Shown one piece after another: positions 15,552 to 24,190 of a DNA stretch of 50,813 nucleotides. The notes beneath the pieces were generated by a model, which was not told the DNA's origin, searched no databases, and saw nothing but the letters and a program-made list of their open reading frames with translations. Each line of letters begins with the position of its first letter. Position 1 is the stretch's first letter. The position numbers were made by a program, and so were the translations under genes. Source of the stretch: an uncultured Oscillospiraceae bacterium (GTDB lineage Bacteria; Bacillota; Clostridia; Oscillospirales; Acutalibacteraceae); the NCBI GenBank assembly GCA_902465155.1, contig CABQLY010000016.1, positions 1 through 50,813 on the forward strand, in the 5' to 3' direction.

Positions 15552-18500
15552 ATGCAACAAAAAACCAAACCGCAACCGCTTTTACAAAGGCTACGGCCGT
15601 GGCTGTGCCTGCTGCTTTGCAGCGCCTTGCTTTTAGGGCTGCTGCCAACCGGCGCTCTGGCCACGAACAGCACCGCCGAAGCTGAGCCGCCTGAAACCGG
15701 CTCGCCGGAGGAAATGCTGCAAACCAGCCCGCCGCCAAATTTAATTTTAGACGGCGACTTTGAAACCTACGCGCCCAACACCAACCTTAAAAATTTAACA
15801 GACGACAACAAATGGTACGGCGCTACTGACAGTGGCGCCACCTGGCCGAACGCCACGGTTAGCAGCGAGCAAAGCTATTCGGGCAGCCAAAGCGCCAAGC
15901 TTTACTGTATGTACAACGCCTGTTACCGCAAAATTAGCGGGCTGCAGCAAAACACCGATTACATTTTGCAATACCACTATTACCTGCCGGCCTACACCGA
16001 GGAAAATGTTTGCGCTATGCGCACGGTTTCGGTGCTTAGCTGCGCCGATAGTGTAGATTTCCGGGGCAAAACCGGCCGCATTGCGGGCATTGATTACGCC
16101 GCGCCCGAAAGTGCCGGCACCGCCGCCTGGAAGGCCGACACCCTAAGCTTTAACTCGGGCGAGAATACCGAGGTATACCTGCTCTTTGGCTACAACGCCA
16201 AAGCCGGCACCAGCCTTAGCCTTTATGTTGACGCCTTAGGCCTGTACAAGGTTAGCGACTGCAAGCCCGCCTACCGCGCCGAATACGGCACCGTAACCCC
16301 TGCCTTAAACGGCAACACCTTAAGCCTAACGGCGGCTTCGGCCGAGGGCTGCGGGTTTCGCGGCTGGTACCAAAACGGGGTTGAGGTTGGCACCGATTTT
16401 ACCCTAACAAATGTAACCCCGCAAACTGTTGCGGGTTACACCGCCGTTTTTTACAACTTTAACCTGCTTAAAAGCGGCGGGTTTGAGGAGTATGCGGCTG
16501 GCACCAACCTAAAAAGCCTTGAAAACGGCGAAAACTGGCTGGGCTGTGTAGATTCCGGAAACGATTGGACCTCGGCCACCGTTACCGGCAGCGTGGCGCA
16601 CAGCGGCACAAAATCGTTAGGGCTTTACAGTATGTATAATACCGCCTACCGCCGCATTTCGGGCCTAAGCCCCAACACGCAATACACCCTTAGCTTTTAC
16701 TATTACCTGCCGCCCCAAAGCGGCGAGGAGCGGTATTTAAACACCGTTTCGGTAGTTGGCGGCAGCGAGCAGGTGCGCTTTACGGCCGATTCGGCCGCCG
16801 GCACCTTAAACCACAAGCTTTTTAACCCCACTACCGGCGCCTGCGCCGAAAACGAGTGGAAAAAGTGCACCCTTACCTTTTTCACGGGTAAAGACACCGC
16901 CGTTTGGTTTTGCCTGCGCTATTTTGCCCCGGGCGCTACCGTCGCAAGGCTTTATTTAGACGACCTTATTTTATTGTACGACCCGTTGGCCGAGCCGGCC
17001 TTTGCCAACATGGATTTTAGCTTAAACAGCGGATTCCCCTACTTGGCGCAAAGAATTACGGCCGAGCAGCAGCAAAAAAACGGCAAAAAGGTTGTTAAAA
17101 TAACCTCTACCGACCGTGCAAAGCATGTTACCAGCGCGGCCTTTCCCCTAAAAAAGGGGTACAGCTACACCTTTAACTTTACGGTTGACCTTACCGATTA
17201 CCCGCTGTACACCGCCGCCACGGCCGAAACGGAAAAGCCCGTTGCCGCTTATGTAGATTTTTCTATTTTAAACGACCAAAAAAATTACAACGCTAAATAC
17301 ATTGTTGGGCGGGAGACCAATGTTCGCGCCACTTATAAATCAATGGACGGCACGGTATTGCTGCAAAGTAATAACCTTGAATTTTCCAGCCATTGGTACT
17401 GCTGGCGCTTAGCCAAAAAACTACGCATTAACTTAAGCTTTACCGCCCCGCGCACCGAAACTGTTTATTATTCTACCCGGTTGAATGAAGCCGGAACCAT
17501 TTATTTAAGTGATTTTTCGGTAACCCAGCAGGATACCGCTACCGCAAGCGAAAAAATTAGCGACTACGGGTTTATAACCCGCGGCACCGCCGTTCGTGTA
17601 GAGGAAAACCAGGGTCTGCGCTACAAAACCGGGCTGGACCGCCGTCTGCTTTGCGCTGAAAAATACTACGGCGTTCGGTTTGAGGAATACGGCGTGGTAA
17701 CCTTGCGCAATGACTATTTAAACGGCGAGGAGCTAAAATACAACCAAGGCTACACCCAAAACGGCGTAACCTACACCGCCCACAGCGGTTTGGCCTACTC
17801 TTTAGCCAATCAAACCGACCTGCGTTTTTCGGAAGAACCGCAATTTATTAACTACACCGGCGTACTAACGCAAATTACGCCAAGCCATTACAACAGTGAT
17901 TACGCCATTCGCGCCTTTGGCCGCTACAAAAACAGCAACGACACCTACGGCGAGGTTTACAACGCGCCCCTTGTAACCTCGGTTTACACGGTTGCAAAGG
18001 CCGCCTACGCCGCGAAGGTGCAAAACGGAACCTCGGGCGGCGGCTTTGCCGAACCCGAAAGCACCCGCGCATACCTTTACAACGAAATTATTTGCCGCTA
18101 TTTGGACGAAAGCATTACCGTAAAAAACAACTCTGCCCCGCACTCTAAAAGCTTTCAGGGCATTTCGGCATCGGTGTACCACTGCTACACCTTTATGAAT
18201 GACAGTTTAGGCCGCAGCTACACCGACGAGCAAGCGGCGAAAGAGATGGACCGCTTAAAGGATTCCGGCGTAAAAACCGTGCGCAGCATTTTTAAATCCA
18301 GCTTTGCGTGGAGCAGCAACGGTTGGAACTGGGATTCCACCGCTATGCAGGCCGTTTACAAATGGGCAAGCTTTTTACAGCAGCGCGATATTGAAATTGC
18401 CATTAACGCCGGCTGGCACCTAAACTATATTGCCGCCGAAACCGCCAGTATTCCAGAGGTAAGCTACCTGTTAGGCCGCGGCAACGACCTTTACGGCGAA

Positions 18501-19673
18501 AGCCAGGGAGTTGATTTTACCGGCCTGACAGAATACGAAATTCGTATTAGAAAAGCGGGTCTGCGCTACGGAGAATGGGTTCGCCAGGCGTTAGAGGCCT
18601 TTGAGGCGCACGGCATTTACAATGTAAAATACATTTTAGCCTTTACCGAGCCCAGCTACCCCACCAAAGAAAAATTAGAGGGAGATTACGCCGACGAGTG
18701 GATTAGCATTACCAAAGACCTGCACCAAACACTGCAAGCCGGCGGTATTCGCCAAAAGTACAAAATTGTTGGGCCGAACCAAGGCTCTATTGAAACCGGC
18801 GACGGCCTGTTAAGGTACTTTTTGGAGTATTTAAAAAATCACCCGGAAGATAAGGGCATGGTAGATGTACTTTCCACCCACATGTATTCCAGAACCCATT
18901 CGCTTTCTATTAACGAGCAAAACTACTATTACGACATGGCCGACAACGCGTTTGCCGACTACCGCAGTGTTTTAGACGAATACGATTATGACGGGGAATT
19001 TTTAGTAGACGAATACTTTGCCTACTCCTCGATCGATGGGTACTGGACCACCAACAACGGCGTACAGCTGACGCAGGTGGCCGCCGGGGTAGCCGCAGCG
19101 GTTAAAAACGGGATGGACCGCCTGCTTTCCTGGCAGATTTTTGACCAGCTTTGGGTAAACCAAACCAATACGCACGGCGAATTTATTGGCGGCGTGCACG
19201 CGGTTGGCACAGCGCCTTCGTTTGCGCCCAACCAACACAAAGATTACGCCCCCTACGCCAGCGAGACCCCGCGCGTAACCTACTACGGCTTAAACCTGTT
19301 AGGCAAGTATTTAAGCAACCGAAAAGCCTTAACCTACTACACGCAGTCTACCACCGAGGACGGACTGTACACGGCGGCCATTCGGGGTGACGACGGCAAA
19401 ACGGTTGTGCTGGTTGTAAACACCCAAAGCACCGCGGTAAACGTTGCGCTTAATTTTGAAAAGCAAATGAACATGAACTTTTACCGTTACGCCTACTGCC
19501 CAACCGCAGTAACGCCCAGCCCCAACGCTACCTCCATTGCCTACGACGCCGTATTCCAAAACATCAGCCAGCGTTTAACCGACACCCTACCCCCGCAATC
19601 CTTTGCCCTATATGTTTCGGAAAAGGGCTATTTTGGTGACGATGTTGAATGTGACATGGCCGAAGTACAATAA
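15552..19673 (+). CDS. Large secreted multidomain glycoside hydrolase (clan GH-A type), 1373 aa
   Basis: A secreted enzyme with signal peptide 1-38 (arginine-rich start, hydrophobic LCLLLCSALLLGLLPTGALA). Domains in order: a carbohydrate-binding-like beta-sandwich (about 60-225); a short InlB-like 'bacterial repeat' (about 230-285); a second copy of the beta-sandwich (about 288-470; GGFEEYAAGTNLKSL parallels GDFETYAPNTNLKNL); a third sandwich (480-660); a module common in clostridial secreted proteins (665-830; GLRYKTGLDRR); and a TIM-barrel catalytic domain (about 860-1330). Likely acid/base Glu1033 in AFTEPSYP and nucleophile Glu1154 in FLVDEYFAY, 121 residues apart as in clan GH-A. No sortase motif or dockerin, so it is probably released. 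Family and substrate are not determined. Strong promoter and GGGAGG site. Confidence 0.8.
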   Translation: MQQKTKPQPLLQRLRPWLCLLLCSALLLGLLPTGALATNSTAEAEPPETGSPEEMLQTSPPPNLILDGDFETYAPNTNLKNLTDDNKWYGATDSGATWPNATVSSEQSYSGSQSAKLYCMYNACYRKISGLQQNTDYILQYHYYLPAYTEENVCAMRTVSVLSCADSVDFRGKTGRIAGIDYAAPESAGTAAWKADTLSFNSGENTEVYLLFGYNAKAGTSLSLYVDALGLYKVSDCKPAYRAEYGTVTPALNGNTLSLTAASAEGCGFRGWYQNGVEVGTDFTLTNVTPQTVAGYTAVFYNFNLLKSGGFEEYAAGTNLKSLENGENWLGCVDSGNDWTSATVTGSVAHSGTKSLGLYSMYNTAYRRISGLSPNTQYTLSFYYYLPPQSGEERYLNTVSVVGGSEQVRFTADSAAGTLNHKLFNPTTGACAENEWKKCTLTFFTGKDTAVWFCLRYFAPGATVARLYLDDLILLYDPLAEPAFANMDFSLNSGFPYLAQRITAEQQQKNGKKVVKITSTDRAKHVTSAAFPLKKGYSYTFNFTVDLTDYPLYTAATAETEKPVAAYVDFSILNDQKNYNAKYIVGRETNVRATYKSMDGTVLLQSNNLEFSSHWYCWRLAKKLRINLSFTAPRTETVYYSTRLNEAGTIYLSDFSVTQQDTATASEKISDYGFITRGTAVRVEENQGLRYKTGLDRRLLCAEKYYGVRFEEYGVVTLRNDYLNGEELKYNQGYTQNGVTYTAHSGLAYSLANQTDLRFSEEPQFINYTGVLTQITPSHYNSDYAIRAFGRYKNSNDTYGEVYNAPLVTSVYTVAKAAYAAKVQNGTSGGGFAEPESTRAYLYNEIICRYLDESITVKNNSAPHSKSFQGISASVYHCYTFMNDSLGRSYTDEQAAKEMDRLKDSGVKTVRSIFKSSFAWSSNGWNWDSTAMQAVYKWASFLQQRDIEIAINAGWHLNYIAAETASIPEVSYLLGRGNDLYGESQGVDFTGLTEYEIRIRKAGLRYGEWVRQALEAFEAHGIYNVKYILAFTEPSYPTKEKLEGDYADEWISITKDLHQTLQAGGIRQKYKIVGPNQGSIETGDGLLRYFLEYLKNHPEDKGMVDVLSTHMYSRTHSLSINEQNYYYDMADNAFADYRSVLDEYDYDGEFLVDEYFAYSSIDGYWTTNNGVQLTQVAAGVAAAVKNGMDRLLSWQIFDQLWVNQTNTHGEFIGGVHAVGTAPSFAPNQHKDYAPYASETPRVTYYGLNLLGKYLSNRKALTYYTQSTTEDGLYTAAIRGDDGKTVVLVVNTQSTAVNVALNFEKQMNMNFYRYAYCPTAVTPSPNATSIAYDAVFQNISQRLTDTLPPQSFALYVSEKGYFGDDVECDMAEVQ

Positions 19674-19687
19674 ATAGCTAAAAGCAG

Positions 19688-19716
19688 CAGCCCGGCAGCA
19701 AAACGCTGCCGGGCTG
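19688..19716. terminator. Bidirectional terminator between hydrolase and spoVAD
   Basis: CAGCCCGGCAGC (19688-19699) and GCTGCCGGGCTG (19705-19716) form a perfect 12-bp stem with a 5-base loop. The plus strand continues TTTGCTGCCTTTTT and the minus strand CTGCTTTTAG, so it can serve both convergent genes. Confidence 0.9.
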
Positions 19717-19771
19717 TTTGCTGCCTTTTTACCGCTTTGGTAAGCCGACAAATAGTAAAATTACTAAAGCT

Positions 19772-20773
19772 TTAAAGCGCTTTTAGCTGCACCAAATGCG
19801 CAATGCAAGGCACGCTTTGCTTTTGCGCCACCGTTACGGGGGAAAGCAGCGCCCCGGTTGCACAAAACAAAACATTTTTTAGGCTTTCTTGCTCCAGCTC
19901 TTTTAAAATGTGGCCGCACAGCACCGCAGCCGAACAGCCGCAGCCGGAGCCGCCGGCGTGAACATCCTGACGGTTGCGGTCAAACAGCATGAGGCCGCAA
20001 TCCTTGTGCCGGGCGGTAATATCAATTTTTTGCTCTTGCAGCAGCTGGTACAATAAGGTGCTGCCAACGGCACCTAAATCGCCGGTAAAAATAGCGTCGT
20101 AATTTTCGGGGGTAGTGCCGCTAAGCTTAAAATACCGCAGCAGGGTGTTGGCCGCAGCGGGCGCCATGGCGGCGCCCATGTTGTTTTGGTCGGTTACGCC
20201 GTAATCGGTTACCGTGCCAACCAGTGCGCTGCAAACCTGAACCTTTTTAGGGCTGCTGCCCAAAATAACCGCGCCGGCAGCCGTAGCGGTCCACTGGGCG
20301 GTTGGCGGGCGCTGGCCGCCGTATTCTAACGGGTAGCGGTACTGGCGTTGGGCGGTACAAAAGTGGGAGGAGGTTACGCTGGCTGTTTGCCGGCAGCTGC
20401 CCGCCGCCACAAACTGCGCCGCCGTTAACAGGGTAAGCGCCATGGTAGAGCAGGCACCGTACATTCCAACATACGGGCGGGAAAAATCTTTTAACCCAAA
20501 GCTGCTTACCGTGCACTGGTTAATTAAATCGCCCGCAAAAATCATATCAAGGTCGTTAGGGGGAATATTTCCCTTTTTCAGTGCCAGCGTTAAAGCCTTT
20601 TTTTGCAGGGCACTTTCGGCCTGTTCCCAGCTTTTTTGCCCGGCAGTTGGGTCCTTGTAAAGGTAATCAAAGCAGGGCCCCAGCGGGCCGGCACCTTCGG
20701 CCTTGCTGCCAACCGCCGCAAAGGCCTGCACAAACACCCTGTTTTGAAACCGTAATAATTCTTTTTCCGGCAA
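19772..20773 (-). CDS. spoVAD: Stage V sporulation protein AD
   Basis: A 333-residue protein of the SpoVAD family (thiolase-like fold), part of the SpoVA channel that loads dipicolinic acid into the forespore and releases it on germination. Family segments are clear: NRVFVQAFAAVGSKAEGAGPLG, FAGDLINQCTVSSFGL, YGACSTMALTLLTAAQ with the cysteine, TVTDYGVTDQNNMGAAMAPAA and GGSGCGCSA. The start is TTG 20773, six bases after GGGGGAG. It follows spoVAC by 15 bases. The usual third gene spoVAE is not downstream: a terminator and a convergent gene come next. Confidence 0.93.
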   Translation of the reverse strand: MPEKELLRFQNRVFVQAFAAVGSKAEGAGPLGPCFDYLYKDPTAGQKSWEQAESALQKKALTLALKKGNIPPNDLDMIFAGDLINQCTVSSFGLKDFSRPYVGMYGACSTMALTLLTAAQFVAAGSCRQTASVTSSHFCTAQRQYRYPLEYGGQRPPTAQWTATAAGAVILGSSPKKVQVCSALVGTVTDYGVTDQNNMGAAMAPAAANTLLRYFKLSGTTPENYDAIFTGDLGAVGSTLLYQLLQEQKIDITARHKDCGLMLFDRNRQDVHAGGSGCGCSAAVLCGHILKELEQESLKNVLFCATGALLSPVTVAQKQSVPCIAHLVQLKAL

Positions 20774-20788
20774 AATGTTCTCCCCCTT

Positions 20789-21232
20789 TTATTTGCAAAA
20801 GGTTTGCACAACCCAATAAATAACGCCGTAAATAACCGAGGCCGCCGTGCCGTACAAAATAACCGGCCCGGCAATGGTAAACATCTTAACGCCAATGCCC
20901 AAAATTTGCCCCTCGCTTTTAAACTCAATGGCCGGGGAGGCCACCGCGTTTGCAAAGCCGGTTATTGGCACCAAGGTGCCGGCGCCGGCGTGCTTGGCAA
21001 TATCGTCAAACACCTTTAACGCGGTTAACACCACCGCAATAAAAATTAAGCTAACCGGCACCAGCATTTTAACCTCGTCCTTAGTAAAGCCAAGGCTTGT
21101 ATAAAGCTCAAAAAAAAGCTGACCAATAACGCAAATTAGACCGCCAATTACAAAAGCACAAACAAAATCTTTAATTTTTGGCGAGGGCTTAGAAGCCTTT
21201 TTTACCGCCTGAGCGTATTGAGAAACCGTCAT
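20789..21232 (-). CDS. spoVAC: Stage V sporulation protein AC
   Basis: A 147-residue membrane protein with the SpoVAC pattern: a short polar N-terminus ending KPSPKIKDFVCAF, then four hydrophobic helices, with CVIGQLFFELYTSLGF and the conserved GTLVPITGFANAVASPAIEF loop. SpoVAC is the mechanosensitive component of the dipicolinic acid channel. I start it at ATG 21232 behind GGAGG; the open frame extends 21 codons upstream to 21295, but that part lacks a better site. Expected to be forespore-specific (sigma-G), but I could not identify a convincing sigma-G promoter by eye. Confidence 0.93.
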   Translation of the reverse strand: MTVSQYAQAVKKASKPSPKIKDFVCAFVIGGLICVIGQLFFELYTSLGFTKDEVKMLVPVSLIFIAVVLTALKVFDDIAKHAGAGTLVPITGFANAVASPAIEFKSEGQILGIGVKMFTIAGPVILYGTAASVIYGVIYWVVQTFCK

Positions 21233-21346
21233 ATTAAATACCTCCAACAAGCCGGGTTTAACGGCCGCACCGCCGGCACCGCTCGTTTGTTCCATTCCCC
21301 TTTTATTAGCTTAATAATATTTTTGCTTAAAAAGTTTAAAATATGC

Positions 21347-21380
21347 AAAAAAACTGCCGTGGCAAAGCCACAGCAGTTTT
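21347..21380 (-). terminator. Terminator of the ireB transcript
   Basis: On the minus strand AAAACTGCTGTGGC-TTT-GCCACGGCAGTTTT forms a 14-bp stem with one mismatch, continuing into a run of seven T. It lies 33 bases after the stop at 21414. Confidence 0.88.
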
Positions 21381-21413
21381 AAAAGCTTTTTTAAATTTTT
21401 GGCCCCGGCCAAA

Positions 21414-21698
21414 TTAAGCCTTGGCAACCCTGTCCAGCCAAATGGCGGCAGTTTCAATGGCATTGTAAAGGCCGTTTTTTTCACTGTTTTTAACCAACCG
21501 CTCTAAAATTGGCAGGGTGGGGTCGGTTTTAAGCAGCTGCATTTGAATTTTATCGGGCTCCTGCTCGCCGTTTTGCTCCTTGTAGCTTACAATTTGCAGC
21601 GTGCAAACATATTCATCGGCCATGCTGCCGTAATAAATGGTATTATCCTTGCGTACCAAAGGGCGGCCCTTGTACGCCAAAAACTTTTCTTCTGCCAT
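21414..21698 (-). CDS. Conserved clostridial protein of unknown function, 94 aa
   Basis: A 94-residue soluble protein. The N-terminus reads MAEEKFLAYKGRPLVRKDN, then YYGSMADEYVCTLQIVS and a C-terminal helix with NGLYNAIETAAIWLDR. I recognise this as a small conserved protein seen in many Clostridia but know no function. The start at 21698 is chosen because AAAGG lies upstream, and the three extra codons from TTG 21707 overlap that spacing. It is 37 bases after ireB and shares its transcript and terminator. Confidence 0.75.
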   Translation of the reverse strand: MAEEKFLAYKGRPLVRKDNTIYYGSMADEYVCTLQIVSYKEQNGEQEPDKIQMQLLKTDPTLPILERLVKNSEKNGLYNAIETAAIWLDRVAKA

Positions 21699-21735
21699 AT
21701 TCTTCAACCTTTCAAAAATGGTACCGCGGGGCGGT

Positions 21736-21981
21736 TTAGTGAGTCATATAATACTTTACCAGCATTTGCAGTAAAGTATCTCTGTCTACCTTGCGAATTA
21801 AATTGCGGGCATTATTGTGGGTGGTAATGTAGGTGGGGTCCTCCGACAAAATGTAGCCAACAATTTGGTTTACCGGGTTATAGCCCTTTTCCTGCAGGGC
21901 GTTATACGCGGTGGTAATAATTTCCCGAACCTCGCGCTCCCGGTCGTTCCCAATTGAAAAGGTCATTGTTTGGTCGTTCAT
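21736..21981 (-). CDS. ireB: IreB family regulatory phosphoprotein (DUF965)
   Basis: An 81-residue protein, the full length of the IreB/YrzL (UPF0297) family. It begins MNDQTMTFSIGNDREREV, with the conserved threonine-containing N-terminus phosphorylated by the IreK/PrkC Ser/Thr kinase in Enterococcus, and continues ALQEKGYNPVNQIVGYILSEDP and ITTHNNARNLIRKV. It modulates envelope stress and cephalosporin tolerance in enterococci. ATG 21981 is behind AAAGGAG; the open frame runs upstream to 22074 but that part is leader. The usual partner ruvX (yqgF) does not follow; an uncharacterised small gene does. Confidence 0.93.
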   Translation of the reverse strand: MNDQTMTFSIGNDREREVREIITTAYNALQEKGYNPVNQIVGYILSEDPTYITTHNNARNLIRKVDRDTLLQMLVKYYMTH

Positions 21982-22045
21982 TTTGCCCATCTCCTTTAAA
22001 GCAGTAATGCCGCAGGCCGGTAAGCGGCCGGCACCCATTAACACT

Positions 22046-22074
22046 ATTGTATACCAAACGGGTAAAATTTTCAA
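22046..22074 (-). promoter_or_regulatory. Promoter of ireB
   Basis: TTGAAA (complement of 22069-22074), 17 bases, TACAAT (complement of 22046-22051), 65 bases upstream of the ireB start. The rest of 22075-22302 contains no feature I can support. Confidence 0.75.
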
Positions 22075-22302
22075 GGCTTTTTTTGTTTTTGGGGCAATTC
22101 TGCTTTCATTCTACCCTTTTTAAGCGGATCCAAACGGCTGCAAATGCAAAATAGATGCCACGACCGGCGTGGTGTTAGCCCGTTTAGGGCAAGCGGCGCA
22201 AAAGTTGCAAAAACCTTTTGCCCGCCTACGGAAAATCACTGCGGCGGAACACAAAAACTTAAAGGCAAAAACCAATACAAAATTCAACCTAAAAAGCAGG
22301 GC

Positions 22303-22632
22303 TTAAAAAAACCAAAGCATAACCGCGTTTGCCAGCAGCGCCGCCGCAACCGCGGCCGAGGCAACCAGCAAAAGCCCTTTACGAAAGTAGGCCAGCACCA
22401 GCGCCACGCCAAAGCCAATTAGGGCGGTTGGCAGGCTGCCGGTGGCGTAAAAGCAGGCCGGCACCGTCATAACCGTTAGCACGGCGTACGGCATGTAATA
22501 TAAAAACGAAAGCAAAAACCGGTTGGTTATTTTTTTGCGAATTAACACCAGCGGCAGCATACGCACCAGGTAAGTAACCCCGGCCATAACCGCCAAGTAA
22601 ATTAAAAACGGGTAGCCGTTGCCGTTATTCAC
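22303..22632 (-). CDS. azlD: AzlD-type branched-chain amino acid exporter subunit
   Basis: A 109-residue membrane protein with four hydrophobic helices and the AzlD pattern: YLAVMAGVTYLVRMLPLVL, a conserved polar loop, then FLYYMPYAVLTVMTVPA. It pairs with AzlC to export branched-chain amino acids. The start is GTG 22632 behind GGGGAGG; the open frame extending to 22695 is the end of azlC in another frame. It overlaps azlC by 8 bases (translational coupling). Confidence 0.9.
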   Translation of the reverse strand: MNNGNGYPFLIYLAVMAGVTYLVRMLPLVLIRKKITNRFLLSFLYYMPYAVLTVMTVPACFYATGSLPTALIGFGVALVLAYFRKGLLLVASAAVAAALLANAVMLWFF

Positions 22633-23341
22633 AGGGTTCCTCCCCTTTCTGCGGCGGAATAGGGGCCAAAAGCGCAAAAAGCGCCGCGGCGGCAACTGCG
22701 CAAATAATAATTACAAAGCCGCTTGGCACAGCCTTTAAGGCGGGAATGTAGTAAAACAAACAGCTAAGCACCGCCGCCAGCAGCACGCAAAGCCCGGTTG
22801 CCCGGCTTTGCTTTACCGCCGGCACAACAATAGCAGTAAACATGCCGTAAATGGCAATACCCAGCGCATCGGTTAACATTTTTGGCAAAATATCGCCGGC
22901 TACCGCGCCCAGCAGGGTGCCAAAGCTCCAGCCCAAAAACGGGGTTAAAATTAACCCGTACATATAGCGCCGGCCCACCTCGCCGTATTGGGCCGAGGCA
23001 ATGGCAAACACCTCGTCGGTATTTAAAAACGAAATAATAAATTTATCTCTTAGCCGCACGCTAAAATCCATTTTTTGGGAGAGCGAGACCGACATTAACG
23101 CGTAGCGCAAATTAATAACAAACTGCGAAACGGACAGCTCGCTGAGCAGGCCGCCCGAGGCAATAATCGGCACACCGGCCAGTTGCCCGGCCGAGGTTAC
23201 ATTCGTCATTGAAATTAGCACTGCCTGCCAAACGCCAAGCCCCCTTGAAACGGCAAAAATGCCAAAGGCAAACGCCACCGAAAGGTAGCCCAGGCAAACC
23301 GGCAGCCCGTCTATCAGGCCTTTTTTAAAAGTGTTTCTCAT
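22625..23341 (-). CDS. azlC: AzlC family branched-chain amino acid permease
   Basis: A 238-residue integral membrane protein of the AzlC family. The N-terminus is MRNTFKKGLIDGLPVCLGYL, then FGIFAVSRGLGVWQAVLISM, the conserved NLRYALMSVSLSQKM segment and further helices, with a polar C-terminal tail. With AzlD it forms an exporter for branched-chain amino acids. ATG 23341 is close behind AAAGGG. The start lies 14 bases after the end of mrp and may be transcribed from the long upstream polysaccharide operon or from an unseen internal promoter. Confidence 0.92.
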   Translation of the reverse strand: MRNTFKKGLIDGLPVCLGYLSVAFAFGIFAVSRGLGVWQAVLISMTNVTSAGQLAGVPIIASGGLLSELSVSQFVINLRYALMSVSLSQKMDFSVRLRDKFIISFLNTDEVFAIASAQYGEVGRRYMYGLILTPFLGWSFGTLLGAVAGDILPKMLTDALGIAIYGMFTAIVVPAVKQSRATGLCVLLAAVLSCLFYYIPALKAVPSGFVIIICAVAAAALFALLAPIPPQKGEEPCE

Positions 23342-23355
23342 AACCCTTTGCCAAA

Positions 23356-24183
23356 TTAGTTTTGCTCCAACGCGTCGGCAACGCCGTCCAGCCAATCTCC
23401 CTCAAACAGCTCTACCAGGCCGTTATCGCAAGCGTGGGCAATTTCGGGGTTAATTGGCAGGCGGGCGGTTTGCCCAATACCGTGCCGCGCGGCAATTTCC
23501 TGCAAATGGCTTTCGCCAAAAATAGCGTGTTTTTTGCCGCAATCCGGGCACTCAAAGTAAGACATATTTTCTACCAGCGCCAAAACCGGAATATTCATCA
23601 TATCGGCCATTTTAACGGCTTTGTCTACAATCATGCCAACCAGCTCCTGCGGGGAGGTTACCACAATAATGCCGTCCACCGGGAGAGACTGGAACACCGT
23701 GAGCGGCACATCGCCCGTTCCGGGGGGCATATCTACAAACATATAGTCTAGATCGTTCCAAATAACATCGGTCCAAAACTGCTTTACGGTGCCGGCAATT
23801 ACCGGGCCGCGCCAAACAACCGGGTCGGTTTCGTTTTCCAGCAGCAAATTAACCGACATAACCTCAATGCCCATTTTTGTTTTTACCGGAAACAGCCCCA
23901 GCTCGTTGCCGGTGGCTTTTTCTTTTAGTCCAAACGCTTTGGGAATAGAGGGGCCGGTAATATCGGCGTCTAAAATAGCGGTTTTGTGCCCGCGGCGGTT
24001 CATAACCGTTGCCAACATAGAGGTAACAAGCGACTTACCAACGCCGCCCTTACCGCTTACAACGCCAATAACTTTTTTAATGTGGCTCAGCTCATTTGGT
24101 TTTTCCAAAAAGCTTTGGGGGTCGGTACGCTCGCTGCAGCTTGCCGAGCAGGTTTCACAATTGTGGGTACATTCTTCACTCAT
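23356..24183 (-). CDS. mrp: Mrp/NBP35 family iron-sulfur carrier ATPase
   Basis: A 275-residue P-loop ATPase of the Mrp/ApbC group that carries and delivers [4Fe-4S] clusters. The N-terminus has a cysteine cluster (CTHNCETCSASC, like the NBP35 ferredoxin-type motif). Then come the deviant Walker A GKGGVGKS, ILDADITGPSIPKAF, VDMPPGTGD and a C-terminal CPDC that bridges the cluster in the dimer. ATG 24183 is only 7 bases after the flippase gene, so it is in the same transcriptional direction as the polysaccharide operon although functionally unrelated. Confidence 0.93.
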   Translation of the reverse strand: MSEECTHNCETCSASCSERTDPQSFLEKPNELSHIKKVIGVVSGKGGVGKSLVTSMLATVMNRRGHKTAILDADITGPSIPKAFGLKEKATGNELGLFPVKTKMGIEVMSVNLLLENETDPVVWRGPVIAGTVKQFWTDVIWNDLDYMFVDMPPGTGDVPLTVFQSLPVDGIIVVTSPQELVGMIVDKAVKMADMMNIPVLALVENMSYFECPDCGKKHAIFGESHLQEIAARHGIGQTARLPINPEIAHACDNGLVELFEGDWLDGVADALEQN

Positions 24184-24190
24184 AATTTTA

